Part shown: one piece after another, positions 36,006 through 47,904 of the stretch
Layout: every line of letters starts with the position of its first letter
How positions within the stretch are numbered: the stretch's first letter is position 1
Source: Brachionus manjavacas
Lineage: Eukaryota > Rotifera > Eurotatoria > Ploima > Brachionidae
Length of the DNA: 64,000 nucleotides
Assembly (NCBI GenBank): GCA_019054805.1
Contig: JAHQIY010000002.1
Span: forward strand, 5,580,001-5,644,000
Direction of reading: 5' to 3'
The notes under the pieces: generated by a model
Seen by the model: the letters and a program-made list of their open reading frames with translations, nothing else
What the model was told of the DNA's origin: nothing
Database searches by the model: none
Made by a program: the position numbers and the translations under genes

Positions 36006-38304
36006 AATTTTTCAAAAAGAAGGCTGAAATTATTTCAAAAGAAAGTCAGGCTGAATTTTTGTTTTTGTATACCTTTAAATTTTTAATTTGTCAAATAAAT
36101 AGTTTTGATAAGTGTGTTTTATTTTTTATTAAATAAGCTTAAAGATTCGGAGTTTTGATTTATTTAGATATCCCAATTAAGGACAAAAACTTGACTAAAA
36201 AACTTTGCTGAAAAAAAATCTAAAAAACTGAAAAGGAGCTTTTATTAAAGTCCAGGGCCGACTGCTTCTTTATAATAAACAGTTCTGTCCATTAACTTTT
36301 AAATACCATTTAGACTCTGTCTTATGGGACAAAATATTATATCATTAGGGAAAGTTAGGTGTAGTATGATGGTTTTAAAAAATATTCAAGGATAAAAACC
36401 ATATTTGAGACATTGAAAGTTAAGTAAATCGAGCAAATCTACTTAAAAGACAAAATATTCAATAATCAACCATTCTAGAATATCTTTGAATTAATCAACA
36501 GTCTCTTTTTGTAGGGAGATCTCGAATCTTGTGAAGAATTACATATCAATTACTTGGAATTTGATTTAGTACCAAAATTGTAATAGTACAATAATAAAAA
36601 AAAAGCTACGGCTTGTTCAGAAAAATAAATTACAAAGATAGAAGAATGTATACATTTTTAGAGTCAATAGACATTATTTACAGTACAAAATAAGAAGGAA
36701 ATAATAAGAAACTGGGAGGGGTATATAGTAGAAGTTTTTACCACATAAAATTATTTTTTTACCAAAATTGTTTGTTGGAAATTAAAATTTTGTCTATCAA
36801 AAAAATGCAATGCACTTGTAAATAATGTAAATAATGTATTTGTACAAGTAGAGATCATTTTATTTTAATTTTTTTTATGCTGTTAAATAATTTATTAGAA
36901 AAAGTTTAGTCAAAAAAACGTGCTATTTAATTTTATTTAATAAGCGTAATTAAAAAAATAAAGATTTGATATGCATTGTTATCTTTTTGATATGTTAAAT
37001 CTTTTTATATTTTTTTTTTGGTAAATTCATTTTCAATTACAAACAAAATAAGCAAAACAATAAAGAAACATACAGTGATGTTTCACTTTTTGATTTTTTT
37101 ACCAAAAATTAACGTAAATTTCAAAAAGTAAAAAACAATAAATTTACCAGATTTTTCGTAATAAAATGTAAATGAAAAGAATTCGTTTTGATTTACTTTA
37201 GGATTAAGATAATTGAAAAAAAAATTGTAAACTTCCCAGAAATTCCTAAACCTCTTAAAAAACAAAATTGACAAAAATCTTATTTTTACGCAAATTGTTG
37301 TAAAAAACGAAAAGCAAGACATCTATGTATTTATTCAAATTTTGTTTTAGATATTAGAAAAACAAAATTTATAATTTGAAAAATAATTGTTTCAAGGATT
37401 TAAAAATATTAAAAGAAAATTCTATCAAGATAATTTATTAATTTAAAAAAGAGAAACAAATCTCAAAACGAAGTTAAATTTTTTATTTGAAAATAAAACT
37501 CAATATTTTACTTATAGATATTAAGCAAATTATTAAGTTAATGTTTTAAGCACTTAAAAGAGCAGTTGTTCATTCATAATTTTTTGGAGACATTAAAAGG
37601 TAACATATTTTTACTCTTGAATTTTATCTAATTAGTTTAATTAATTTAAAAGTTCTTTTAATTTTGTAATCTAAAATTAACGAATAAAACTTAAGGCTTA
37701 AGTTTAAGAAAGAAAGAAAGTCTTATTTGAGCAAAATTGTTATCTAAGTTTTTTGAAAAGACCACACCATTTATTGTGCAATTTCTTACTAATTTAATTT
37801 TTGAAATTTCGTTTATTTTAAAAAACAAAAAATAAAGATATTATAATATTATTATAATTATAAAGATTAAAATATATTAATAAATAAAAATTATATGTAT
37901 TTTATAAACTCTTTTAAAAATTGAGATAATGAAAAATTGATTTCCAAAAAAAATTATAATAAGACTTAGGTGATTAAATAAATCTCTTAAATCATGAGTA
38001 TTCACATAAATATTTTTCATGATAATTTTTTTATATAAAAACATATTCTAAAAGGCAAGTTTTTTCAATATTCATTTTAAAAAACTTGTTCTGAAAAGGA
38101 ATCATCTTTTGTTAAATTTGAAAATAAATCATTCATGATTCATTATTATTCTGTGATTTTTCAAACCATTCGAAAGTATTGAGTATAAAATCTATTCTAA
38201 GTTAATCAATTAATAAAAATAATAATAATATATTCCTATTTTTTTAGCATAGTTAAAAATTTTTAAAGGACATTAAATGAAAATAAAATTTTTAATGTGA
38301 GACC
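36006..38304. other. intergenic, no gene seen
   Basis: Very A/T-rich. A polyadenylation-like AATAAA occurs near 36096. Several 60-80 codon frames (for example 37083-37322 minus) are rich in Phe, Lys and Asn only, and look like chance. Confidence 0.5.
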
Positions 38305-38892
38305 ATGCACAAAAAACCAGAGCAGTTTCAAAGTTCAAATAGTTTTCAAACAGACAATTCCTATCAAATTGCTAAAAATCAGAAAGAATTTATCAAAAAA
38401 ACAATACAAGAAAAATTTCCAGCAAAATTTGCCATTCTCTATTCATTTATTTTAATATTAATCGGTATCACCTTGATATCACTTGAAATAGTAAGTATTG
38501 TCTACAATGGTATATTTGCAATTGGAAGTGGCATATGGGGAGGTTTAGTGTGCATCTTGCTTGGATTGTCAGCCTTAAGCATAGTGAAGTGGAATAGTTA
38601 TTGCTCGCTTCTTTTCGCTCTTATTGTCCATACTGCCTCAATATCTATTCTAATTACTGGTTTGATATTTATAAATGTAATGGGCATTGGATTCTATTAT
38701 TCAGGCGTTGCATTCACACAATCGAATAATAAAATGATACCAATAAATTTTATTTTAATTTTACTTGCAACGATCGCTTTAATTTTTTCGATTATATTTT
38801 TAAGTATTATTTGCAGAATGGGTATTTTCAGACGAAGGCGTCTTGGTCATAGTGGTGGTTTGCCAATTCATTTAAATAATTTAAAGAGTTGA
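38305..38892 (+). CDS. four-span membrane protein, MS4A/CD20-like
   Basis: 195 aa in one exon. A polar N terminus of about 40 residues is followed by four hydrophobic helices near 43-66, 71-92, 98-124 and 146-168, then a basic end (FRRRRLGHSGG). Helix 2 starts with GSGIWGGLVCILLGLSAL, resembling the conserved second-helix entry of the MS4A/TMEM176 group. This similarity is by pattern only. MS4A proteins are small ion-channel regulators or receptors in vertebrates; invertebrate members are poorly known. The gene lies alone between long A/T-rich spacers. Confidence 0.6.
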   Translation: MHKKPEQFQSSNSFQTDNSYQIAKNQKEFIKKTIQEKFPAKFAILYSFILILIGITLISLEIVSIVYNGIFAIGSGIWGGLVCILLGLSALSIVKWNSYCSLLFALIVHTASISILITGLIFINVMGIGFYYSGVAFTQSNNKMIPINFILILLATIALIFSIIFLSIICRMGIFRRRRLGHSGGLPIHLNNLKS

Positions 38893-39659
38893 TAATAAAA
38901 ATTAATTTAATTATAATAAATAAATGGCTTATGATAATTTAGTTAATAAATTATATTTATTTAATTTGAAACAGGATTATGAAATTTTCAATTAAATACA
39001 TGTAATTATTTATTTATTTATTTATATAAAAAAAAGCCGCAACTAAGGCGATTAGGGGTTTGGATAATCATCATGGACATCCACCCCTTTTTAGCGTTTT
39101 ACAAAAATAAAAATAAAAAAATTAAAAGTAAAAATTAGATTAATTATATACAATATATTATATTAAATACATGTAATTAAATTTCTGGATCCAACTTTCT
39201 CTTTTTACCTTTTGGTTTTTCTAATATTAGTTTCAATCTTTCGAAAAACACCAGCTTTAATTTTAACTTCAATGGCAAATTGGAATTTAAAAAAAAAAGT
39301 TTTCCAAAGAGTATTTAAAATTTATTGAGATTTCTGCAATACATTCTCATTTAATTATTAATTTTCCAAGGATTCTTTTGTGCAAGCCTTTAAAAGCATT
39401 TATTTAATTTGATAATAATTTGATAATAAAAATGACTAAAATGATCTATTATAAATATTTTTCGATGATTTTTTTTAATGTGGTTCAGGATTTAAAAAGA
39501 GTTGAAGAAATAAAAGAACTTTTTTGAAACTGTCAACTCTTGCTTTCTACTCTTAAACTAAGCTGAAATTAAAGTCATCCATAACATGTTAAAGCAATTT
39601 CTTAAATAATATTTTAGAAAAAAATTTCCGTATTCACTTCTTCGATATTGAAACCTCAT
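38893..39659. other. intergenic with a reversed repeat tail
   Basis: At about 39004-39062 TATTTATTTATTTATTTAT is followed by AAAGCCGCAACTAAGGCGAT, probably a minus-strand LINE or SINE terminus. Otherwise A/T-rich without a recognised gene. Confidence 0.4.
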
Positions 39660-39820
39660 AAATTGAAACACAGCTTTGATGCATTTGGACCGTCTAACCT
39701 CTAGCTATTTCAGCTTATCGTTTTAATTTTCATAATTTAGACTTTTTACATTTTTGCTGATTTTTTATTTTATTCTGAAGGAACGTAAGCTCGGTAAAGA
39801 TAAACAAATAAATAAAATTA
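39660..39820 (+). mobile_element. LINE 3' end, family R
   Basis: TCTAGCTATTTCAGCTTATCG, minus one base, and the terminus TTCTGAAGGAACGTAAGCTC with AAACAAATAAATAA match the family R end at 44640-44800. Only the tail is present. Confidence 0.55.
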
Positions 39821-41194
39821 AAAATAAATTCCGCCAAAAAAAGGGCCAATGTTTTGGCGATCGGCCGGGTAAGTTGCATATTTTCTGAAAAAAGTTTCCA
39901 TAAATAAGGTAGAATAAATAAAAAATAATTTTTTTTCATTTTTCAAATTGTTTTTTAGAAAATTTCATCTTTTTTTTGCAAAATTGTCTGAAAGTTTAAG
40001 TGACGACCAGTTTTATTTTTTTTCGTATTTTTTGGTGGTCCGTCTTACCGGCGTAAAAATTACACTGCCAGGCTGATCGGCCTAATCATCGTCAAAAACC
40101 GTCCGTGTATTGGACCGATTTGTCTTGACCGTATTTCTAAACTTAATAAATTTGTTGTTTGAGACTTGAGAAACAGGAACTAACGGAGACCTTCGAGAAA
40201 AGGGACCGAGAAAGTTATCTGCAGTTTTAAAGTTTTCAAATTTTATATTTGGTTCAAGAAAATCTTACCCACCCTTTTTATGGTAATTCTGAAAATGTGG
40301 TTTTGCATAACTTTTTTAATTTCTAATTAGCCAATCCTGTAATTATTAGTGGTGTTTGTTAACTATAAACTTAGAATCGTCTTCTTCAACAAAATGATGA
40401 TATCTAAAATATATTAAAACTGTTATAATTTATTGTTTTTTTTGTAGCTGAACCAAGACTCGAACAGAAACACAAATAAATAAATTATTACAAATCTTCC
40501 AAAAATTACAAAAATGAAATTCTTTTTCATAATTTGACAAAATTGAGCTTAATGATAAAATAGTTATACATGTTTCATTAAATTAACAGAAAAAAAATTA
40601 ATTTTGATTCACACAGGAGATAGATAAATATTCCTTAAATATCTCTTAGAAAAATATTTAATTATCGATTTTTTTCAGTAAAAATTTAAAAACCGGGTCT
40701 TAACTTGGGATGCTTCTTGGTATCAGTATGTAAGATACGAAATTAGAATCAAAATACTTTCATGACAAAAATGGATGGTATGAAAGATACTTTCTATTAA
40801 TGCTTTAATTCGTCTTTATTATTTATATATAATACAAAATATAAATTCGTCTGCCTAATGATACTCAATTATTTAAAAACCTCGGGATTAGTAGCGGCAA
40901 TCAGTCTGATTCTGAGTCAATTCTCAAGAGCAAACTATTACAAAAAAACAAACTAGAAGAAGAAGGATACGGTGAGTGCGCAGCAGAAATAAAACACAGT
41001 AGCTTTACAGAATCTAAATTTTTTAAATATTTTTATAAAAAAAAATTCTGTTTTTTTGTTTCCTTCAATTTACACAATTTTTCCGTGTTTTTATCATTTT
41101 ATATCAATAAATATAATTATTCCCAACATCAGTGTTTTTGTTAATAATTTGTAAATAATAGAGCTACAAAATTTGTTTCTTCAATTAGAAACAT
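39821..41194. other. intergenic with GC-rich patches
   Basis: Two unusual GC-bearing patches, TTTTGGCGATCGGCCGGGTA (about 39851) and CCGTCTTACCGGCG with GCCAGGCTGATCGGCC (about 40041-40081), may be parts of one degenerate inverted element. A further LINE remnant is likely near 40840-41000. No gene was recognised. Confidence 0.4.
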
Positions 41195-41605
41195 ACCGTA
41201 TGAAAACATCAGATTGAAGGCTTTGAACAAATCCAAATCTTCCAAATCTGATGGAAAGAAGAAAAAGAGGTGATCTCATTCAATTATACAAGTTCATGCA
41301 TGGAATAGAATTGGTTGAAAAAAGCAACAATTTTAATGTCACCAAAATCCAAGGAAGAGGTCACTGCTTCAAATATCATAAAGAAATTTCAAGGCTCCAG
41401 CATAGAGATAACTTTTTTTTCAACAGAACCGCTAACATATGGAACTCACTGCCAAATCAATTAGTTGAAGCCCCCAATGCTAACAGCTTTAAAGCAGGCA
41501 TTGATTGCTGGATGAGCAGCATCAGCTGTCTTAGTGTGGCTTATCAGCACACTCGCTGGCTAGCCAGCTACAGTCAAAACTACTACTACTACTATTACTA
41601 ATAGG
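41195..41605 (+). mobile_element. LINE C terminus ending in a translated microsatellite
   Basis: From 41251 an uninterrupted 116-codon frame gives the end of the RT protein: ERRKRGDLIQLYKFMHGI, FNRTANIWNSLPNQLVEAP, SFKAGIDCWM. It ends in six tyrosines, coded by the TAC/TAT microsatellite that forms the 3' end, then TAA. This is the same subfamily as the copy at 2740-5635, which shares LKALN and ERRKRGDLI..LYK.MHGIELVEKS. It is much less decayed there than the other copies. Confidence 0.75.
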
Positions 41606-42580
41606 TAATAATTGGTGTAATTTTTCTTTTTTAAATAAAAATTTTAATACAATTATGAGAAAGCATGAAAAAAGTGCAATTTTTCAAATTTATTTGAAAT
41701 AATTTCTAAAAGCAATTTTTTTTTAAAGTTTCAAGAAATTCAAAACATATGTGCTATCTGAATTTCTAATTTATGACTTGAAATTCGTAAACAAAGTCCC
41801 TTGAAATCCTAAATTTCAATTTTTTGGGAGGCTCTTAAAGAATGTTTATACCTGGAAGTCTAAAAATAACTAACTCTCTTAAAAGTTTAAGTTCTTTCAA
41901 ACCCAGATATTCAATTATAAAATGAAAATATTTTTTAAAATCGTAAATATTCAGAAACATCATTAGATTTTCTTGTGTACATTTTTAAAAAAGTGTGTGT
42001 TAAACCCCATTTTTTTTCCAAATGAACAAGACAAAATTCTGAACAAATAGAATAGTTTAAAACTAATAAAGTGAGTTATCTTTTAATTTTTATTTGAATT
42101 TTTTATCAATTTTAAGAAAAAAAATAGATTGCAAAAAGTGCTTCAGTTTTTATTCAAATAAATTTAAAACATTAGACTTTTTTTGTTTAAATCTGGAAGA
42201 ATTATTTCTATTTTTTGTTGACTAAATTGATTTTTACTCGACAAGGTAACTCTTAGATAGAATCGACAAATTTGAACAATTTTTTTAATGATAACAATTG
42301 CAAGCAATTATTCTTTTAGAAAGGAATGTTTCATATCAATAATGCCCGAAAAATTTTTCTTATTTTGGTCCAATATTATCAAGTTATTCAAAACAAATAT
42401 CCCATAGTTTTATAATATTTTTCATAATAAGTTACTAATGTCCCGTAACAAGAGCATTAATGTAACTTGATAATAAACAAAACTCATAGAATCAGCACGA
42501 AATATTCACCTTTGATAAATAATTGATTAAATAAAAATATATAAAAAGAAATCTCTTTTGCTCAAAAAAATCAACAAAAA
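41606..42580. other. intergenic, no gene seen
   Basis: A/T-rich DNA. No coding or repeat signal was recognised. Confidence 0.5.
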
Positions 42581-43048
42581 ATGTTTAAAAATTTAAAAAA
42601 ATTTATTCGAAAATCTTTTTTTAAATCAAATGTATCAAAGTCGAACTGTCAATTTTTGCCAGAAGACACTAATAAAACAACCTCCAAAATTAAGGTAAAA
42701 ATAATCCGAGAGAACGATTGCCCTTACGATTATTGTTTCGAGTGCATTAAGCGTTTAGACCAGTATGGTGAAGCAAAATTTGATGTGAGCGATGAAAAAT
42801 ACGAGTTTGATAAAAGCGAAATTTATATCTGTTGTATTTCGTTTGATTCAACGTGTTATTGTGAGCTATCTACTAAATATATGGAAGAATTCACTCTAAT
42901 TAATGGTACAGAACCTCAAATGATCAATTACTATCTGGTCAAAAGCATTAAAACCGGCCAAATTGGGTATGTGCCCAAATATTGCTTGAGTCCAGCATTT
43001 CAATTTTATTCTGATTTACATGAGTTAAAGAATAATATTTATTTATAA
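42581..43048 (+). CDS. 155-aa protein with SH3-like domain
   Basis: Single exon. A basic N terminus (about 20 residues, many Lys/Phe) precedes a region about 37-140 that reads like a diverged SH3 fold: KVKIIRENDCPYDYCFEC, FDVSDEKYEFDKSEIYICC, and the ending YYLVKSIKTGQIGYVPKYCL, which corresponds to the WW..A, G..GY.P.NY end of SH3 domains. The usual tryptophans are tyrosines. Eight cysteines are present. No SH2 or kinase domain follows in this frame. It may be a stand-alone adaptor or a fragment of a larger Src-like gene. Confidence 0.5.
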   Translation: MFKNLKKFIRKSFFKSNVSKSNCQFLPEDTNKTTSKIKVKIIRENDCPYDYCFECIKRLDQYGEAKFDVSDEKYEFDKSEIYICCISFDSTCYCELSTKYMEEFTLINGTEPQMINYYLVKSIKTGQIGYVPKYCLSPAFQFYSDLHELKNNIYL

Positions 43049-43319
43049 AATTTTAGAATTTTTTTTTAATAAAATTTTTAGGACGAAATTTTTTTAATTA
43101 GCATCATTTAAAATGATGTAAAGTTAACTCCAAATTTAAATTTAAACTTGTAATACAAAGACATTTAACTCAAATGACTTGATAAGATATTTATCAGAAT
43201 TTAATTTAAAAATAAAAGATAAGCCTTGTTAATTATTGATACTTAAGTGTTCAGTAGACTCTAGAATAAATTTTATTAAATTTTTAAAAATATTTTGTAA
43301 AAAAATTGATTAATTTTTT

Positions 43320-44292
43320 TTTTAATTTTGGAGCATTTTTAGAAAAATACAAGGTACAAAATAACTTGAACGAGCCTATTATTCTTTTGGAGCTAACAAA
43401 TGCTTTAAAAAAATTAAAAGAAGAAGCAGGCTCTGGATTAGATTAAATCCACAACCTAATGTTAAAAAATTTACCTTATGAGACTTTAATTGAACTAAGT
43501 AATTTTTTTAACAGGAGTTTGGAACTAGGCCAAGTGCCAAAATCTTGGGAATTAGCAAGTATAACCATGATTCCCAAGAAAACATCTCACACTCAAGACT
43601 CTTATAACTATCGTCCAATTAGTATGACAAGCTGCCTTGGAAAGTTACTTGAACGCATCATCTTCACTAGAATATATAATTTTCTTGAGAACAATAGTCT
43701 ACTTATTCATGAACAATCAGGATTTAGAAAACATAGACGCACTACAGATAATCTTTACTTTCTTTTTCAAAAAGTTTCAGAGTCCTTTAAAAGAAAGAAG
43801 AAAGTATGTTGTCTAAATTTTGACATTTCTAAAGCTTATGAAAAAGTTTGGCATGATGGGCTAATTTACAAGTTAATAAGAATTAATCTACCTCCTTATC
43901 TTATCTATTGGATAAGATCGTTTCTGCACTAAAGGTTTTTTAAAGTATATATAAATGGTCATCTAAGTGAGTATTACCCTATTATAGCAGGAGTTCCACA
44001 AGGGTCAGTAATTAGTCCGCTTTTTTCTTAGCATTTTCATAAATGATGTAACAAAAAGAAACAAAACAAACTGCCAATACTCTTTTCTTTTTGCAGATGA
44101 TTTGGCTACCTTTTTTATTATTAAAAAGGAAATCTTGAAAAAGTGATTAATAAGTATCTAAAGGAAGTCGAATTATGGATTTTCAAATGGAAAATGAAAA
44201 TTAGATCTTTGAGAAAAAAACTAAAGTTAAAATTAATCTTAACCTTAAAATTAATGATAGCAATTTAAATAATAGTAGTAGTAGTAGTAGTG
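43320..44292 (+). mobile_element. LINE reverse transcriptase fragment with TAG-repeat tail
   Basis: The frame 43459-43932 gives RT fingers and palm: QVPKSWELASITMIPKKT, YNYRPISMTSCLGKLLERI, EQSGFRKHRRTTDNL and LNFDISKAYEKVWHDGL. After a stop it continues with AGVPQGSVISPLFS (about 43990) and a frame-shifted FADDLATFF. An upstream stretch (EPIILLELTNALKKLKEEAG, one stop) belongs to it. It ends with seven AGT units at about 44272-44292. RT of the CR1/jockey type, missing endonuclease and the RT thumb. Confidence 0.8.
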
Positions 44293-44509
44293 TAAATGCT
44301 GTAGGAAACACTAGTTTCCAAGTAGTTGCGCACGTAGTCGCCCTACTTTAACAGCCTCTGGCCAAATTTTATTGTAGCATCTTGTCATTTCTCATTTTGA
44401 AGATTCTTGTGTTTGTCACGCACTTTGTCACTTCATCCAGAGCGTTCCAATATCCCGCTGTTCGATTTGTTCGCTGTTAGACAGGATTGATTCATTCTGT
44501 TATATTGGT

Positions 44510-44800
44510 CGTCAGACTGGTGGAAGAATATAGAGAACGTTTTCAATCAAGATATATCGAATATCAAACTCCATTGTGTAATTGCTATTTAGTAACTTCT
44601 TCTTTTTTGCCTGAAACTTATAATATTTAAATATGTCTATTTCTAGTTATTTCAACATATCGTTTTTAATTTTATTTTGACTTATTTATCCTTTTTTTTA
44701 TATTTTTCCCTTTTTTTATTTTATTTCTTTTTTTTTTATATATATTCTGAAAGAGCATTAGCTCGGTACAGATAAACAAAAAAATAAATAATAAAAAAAA
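44510..44800 (+). mobile_element. LINE 3' end, family R, longest copy
   Basis: Starts near CTGGTGGAAGAATATAGAGA, contains ACTCCATTGTGTAATTGCTA and ends ATTCTGAAAGAGCATTAGCT, CGGTACAGATAAAC and an A-rich AAATAAATAATA tail. The preceding 220 bp (44293-44510) is unusually GC-rich and non-coding and may belong to it. Confidence 0.6.
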
Positions 44801-45059
44801 TAATAATACTTATTTTTAAACTATATGAAAAAGAAAAGAAAACTACGTAGTAGTATTGAAACGATTATAATTAACGATGATAGATTAAATTAACTAAATG
44901 ATCTATATTTCATTTTTATCATTAATTTTGTCTTTCATTTTACTTTTCTTTTTTTTTTAATTTTAATACATCGTCAGAATTGGCGTTAAATGAAATAAAT
45001 AAATAAATATAATAAACGACACAATGTGTTCAAATCGCCTCGAAATTGCTGATCACTTT

Positions 45060-46290
45060 AATGGCTTTTTCAGGTCATTTTTTACTCCTGAAGTATTTAG
45101 TAGTATTTAGTATTAAGTAGATATCAAAACTTTTTCATAGATCCTCCTTTGGCTTCTAGTCCTACCAAATAGTTTAGACTCATCGAAATCCTCTGGACCT
45201 GATAGCATGAATGCGTTTTGAAGGGTAGTTCAAAGGAATTTTCGATCCCATTTTCAAAAATGTTCATTTAGTCTTTTTCAGAGGGACTTTTACCCGAAAA
45301 AGTCACTTAAGTCACTCAAATTTTTTAAGTCCTTGTCTTTCAGATGCTGACGATTTGAAATTGATGGGAATTTTCGATTTTCGATCGATTTAGAGAGCTC
45401 AAGAATTGAGTTCCAAGAAGATTTGGAAATGTTAAGCGAATGGAGTAGAACTTGGTCTACAGAGTTAAATTTCTCAAAATTTAAAGTGATATACCTTGGC
45501 GGAAAAAGGCAAAAGAATGTTTACCAAATGTCAGACCTGAATTGTATGCATTCAATCGAGGAGAAGAGTCAAGAGAAAGATCTTGGAGTGTTTATTTCAA
45601 ATTATTTAAAATGGAACAAGTAATTTTACGCAGCGGCTGCAAAAGCAAAAAGCGTTTTGGGTCAAATCAAGAGTTCTTTTTCATATCTGGACAGAGAGAC
45701 GATTGTGCCACTTTACAAGGGGTTGGTTCGCCCTCATCTTGAATATGTAGTCAGTGCTTGGTCACCTTCGTTTAAAACGGACATAAATATTCTTGAGAAG
45801 GTTCAGAGTAGAGCAACCAAATTGGTTTAATCAGTTGAAAAAAAAACTTATGAAGGAAGACTTCGAGATTTGGATCTCATTAGCTTATTGGAACGCTGAT
45901 TAAGAGGTGACTTAATCCAAATGTATAAGATTGTGCACAAGGTTGAGAATATAGAATTGGTAAATGATGTCAATTATGCTAAAAGTTTGACTCTAAATTA
46001 AAGAAGAACAAATAATAAAAAGTTTGTAAGGCAAATAAACAGAAGAGGATGGTATCGCTACAATTTCTTAACGAACAGAGTTGTCGAGATATGGAACAGT
46101 TTGTCATCAAATGCGGTTAATGCGAAGTCAGTCAATAGTTTCAAAGCATTTATAGACCGATAAATTTTTTGAATGGCTCAAGGCAGCGCCTGCAATGGCC
46201 ATTTTAGGGATTGGAGCAATTACGCGCTAGTATAGGCAAATGCTTATACTGCAGTTTATAACTACTACCACTATCACTACTATTAATTAA
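45060..46290 (+). mobile_element. decayed LINE, RT to C terminus
   Basis: ADDLKLMG (about 45347), then EMLSEWSRTWSTELNFSKFK, KDLGVFISNYLKW, RPHLEYVVSAWSPSFKTD, LRGDLIQMYKIVHKVEN and RVVEIWNSLSSNAVNAKSVN follow in order over several frames. It ends in an ACTACC/ACTATC microsatellite at about 46259-46286. This is a third subfamily by sequence. Confidence 0.75.
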
Positions 46291-46299
46291 TTTTTCTAA

Positions 46300-46865
46300 T
46301 TAATTTATATAAATGACCTTCCGGAAATGTTCAGTGGAAGATCCTCTCTGATCCTCTCTGCGGATGACTGCAAGATATATTGCATATTTAATAAATTAAA
46401 TGATAAGTTAAATAAAGAGCACTTGCAAGATGATATAAATAGTCTTGTCAAATGGTGTAGTGAATGGTCGATGAATCTGAACACTGAAAAATGTGAAGTA
46501 ATGCATATTGGTAGGAATAACCCAAGAACGGATTATTATATATCAAAGGAAAATGTAGTCCACAAATTGACGAAGGCTTCTGAACAGAAAGATCTAGGAG
46601 TCATAGTAAATCCCGACATGAAATGGTGTAAGCAAATATGTGCTTCATCGGCAAGAGCAAACAGAATTCCCGGGCAAGTATTAAATGGTTTCAGTAACCA
46701 TTTTAGAATTCGAGATTCTTATTCGAATTAGCGATTCGATTAAATTAGAATTAGTTAATTTACAAAAACAAACTAGATAACATATTAAGTGACTAATATT
46801 GCTTACATTCTGATTAATCCAGACTTCACGCATAAGCGTAGCAATTATTATTATTATTATAAATG
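46300..46865 (+). mobile_element. 5'-truncated LINE with TTA tail
   Basis: The frame 46327-46731 holds SADDCKIYCIFNKLNDKLN, LVKWCSEWSMNLNTEKCEVM, KDLGVIVNPDMKWCKQI: the end of an RT palm and thumb. It starts right after the microsatellite end of the preceding LINE and finishes in ATTATTATTATTATTAT at about 46843-46860. Hence it landed in or beside the tail of the older copy. Confidence 0.75.
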
Positions 46866-47904
46866 AAGGTTAATTTTATTTAATAAGAATTTTTTTAATT
46901 AAATTATCTAAGATTCTGCACAAAAAAAAAATTTAAATTGACCAAAACGCATAAAAATTTATTGAATTTATCAGAAAATTAATTTTTCATACAAACAGTA
47001 TGTAAAGTTATGTAAAGTATGTATTAAGTCAATAATTTAAATAGAATATATTTTTTTTAATTATAAAAATAATCAAAAAAAAAACAAAAAAACTTCAATT
47101 TAAATGAAAAAAACACATTTCATTTTAATCTTTTATGTAAAGAAACAATGACTTTTAACACGCGATTTCAATTTTAATTGGCTTTCCTTGGTCTCCATTT
47201 ATGCAAGATAAGCATTTGTGGTCAAAAAAGTCAAATTCAGATAGTGCTATAGTTTTGACCTGCGTGAACCTTATTTGTTTATTTTTTATTTTATCATTAA
47301 TTTTGATTAATCATTATCAATAAGAGAAAATTTGCTCAATATGTTTAATTTAAAAAATTCACAAAGCTCTAAAATCTTGTCCGATTTTAGGTTTTTTAAA
47401 AGTTGAATATCGTATACTTTTTGACTTATGTTATCTTGCATGAAACTTTTAAAAGTAAATCATCGTTGTAATTATTCGAGTTAATGTAATGAAATCTTTG
47501 TTATTTTCTTATGTAATAATTTTTTTCTAATTTAAATTAGATTTGCAAGTTTTTAATTTTTGCAATTTGCAAACAATCATCAACAAAAAAATCAACTTCA
47601 ATCAAGTTACTAAAATTTACAAAAAGTACAGAAATTCCTAATTTCATTCATAATACAGCACGAAAACATCGTGGCAAATCACAAATCTATCATTTTAATT
47701 TGAAATTATTGCAACATATATCAAAAATATTTCAATATATATTTTTATTAGAAGATTAAATAAAAAAAAAAAAAGATTTTTATTTTTATTATAGCAAATA
47801 CGGCTTCGCTGCAAATCTCAAAGCTTTTAAGACTTAAAAGTCAGATAAAGTTTGACAATTTTTCAAAACTAATTCATTCTTCATCAATTTTGAACAAAAA
47901 TAAA
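46866..47904. other. intergenic with possible small minus-strand exons
   Basis: At about 47262-47160 on the minus strand, after a TTCACGCAG acceptor-like site, a frame reads VKTIALSEFDFFDHKCLSC and INGDQGKPIKIEIAC then stop. Its composition is protein-like, with a CxxC pair. Further short frames occur at about 47457-47318 (MQDNISQKVYDIQLL...) and 47610-47545. I cannot join them into a gene. The last 110 bp (47795-47904) are in frame with threonyl-tRNA synthetase. Confidence 0.35.

Noticed and set aside
37083-37322. 79-codon minus-strand frame
   Set aside because: Low complexity, no motif, no splice or start context.
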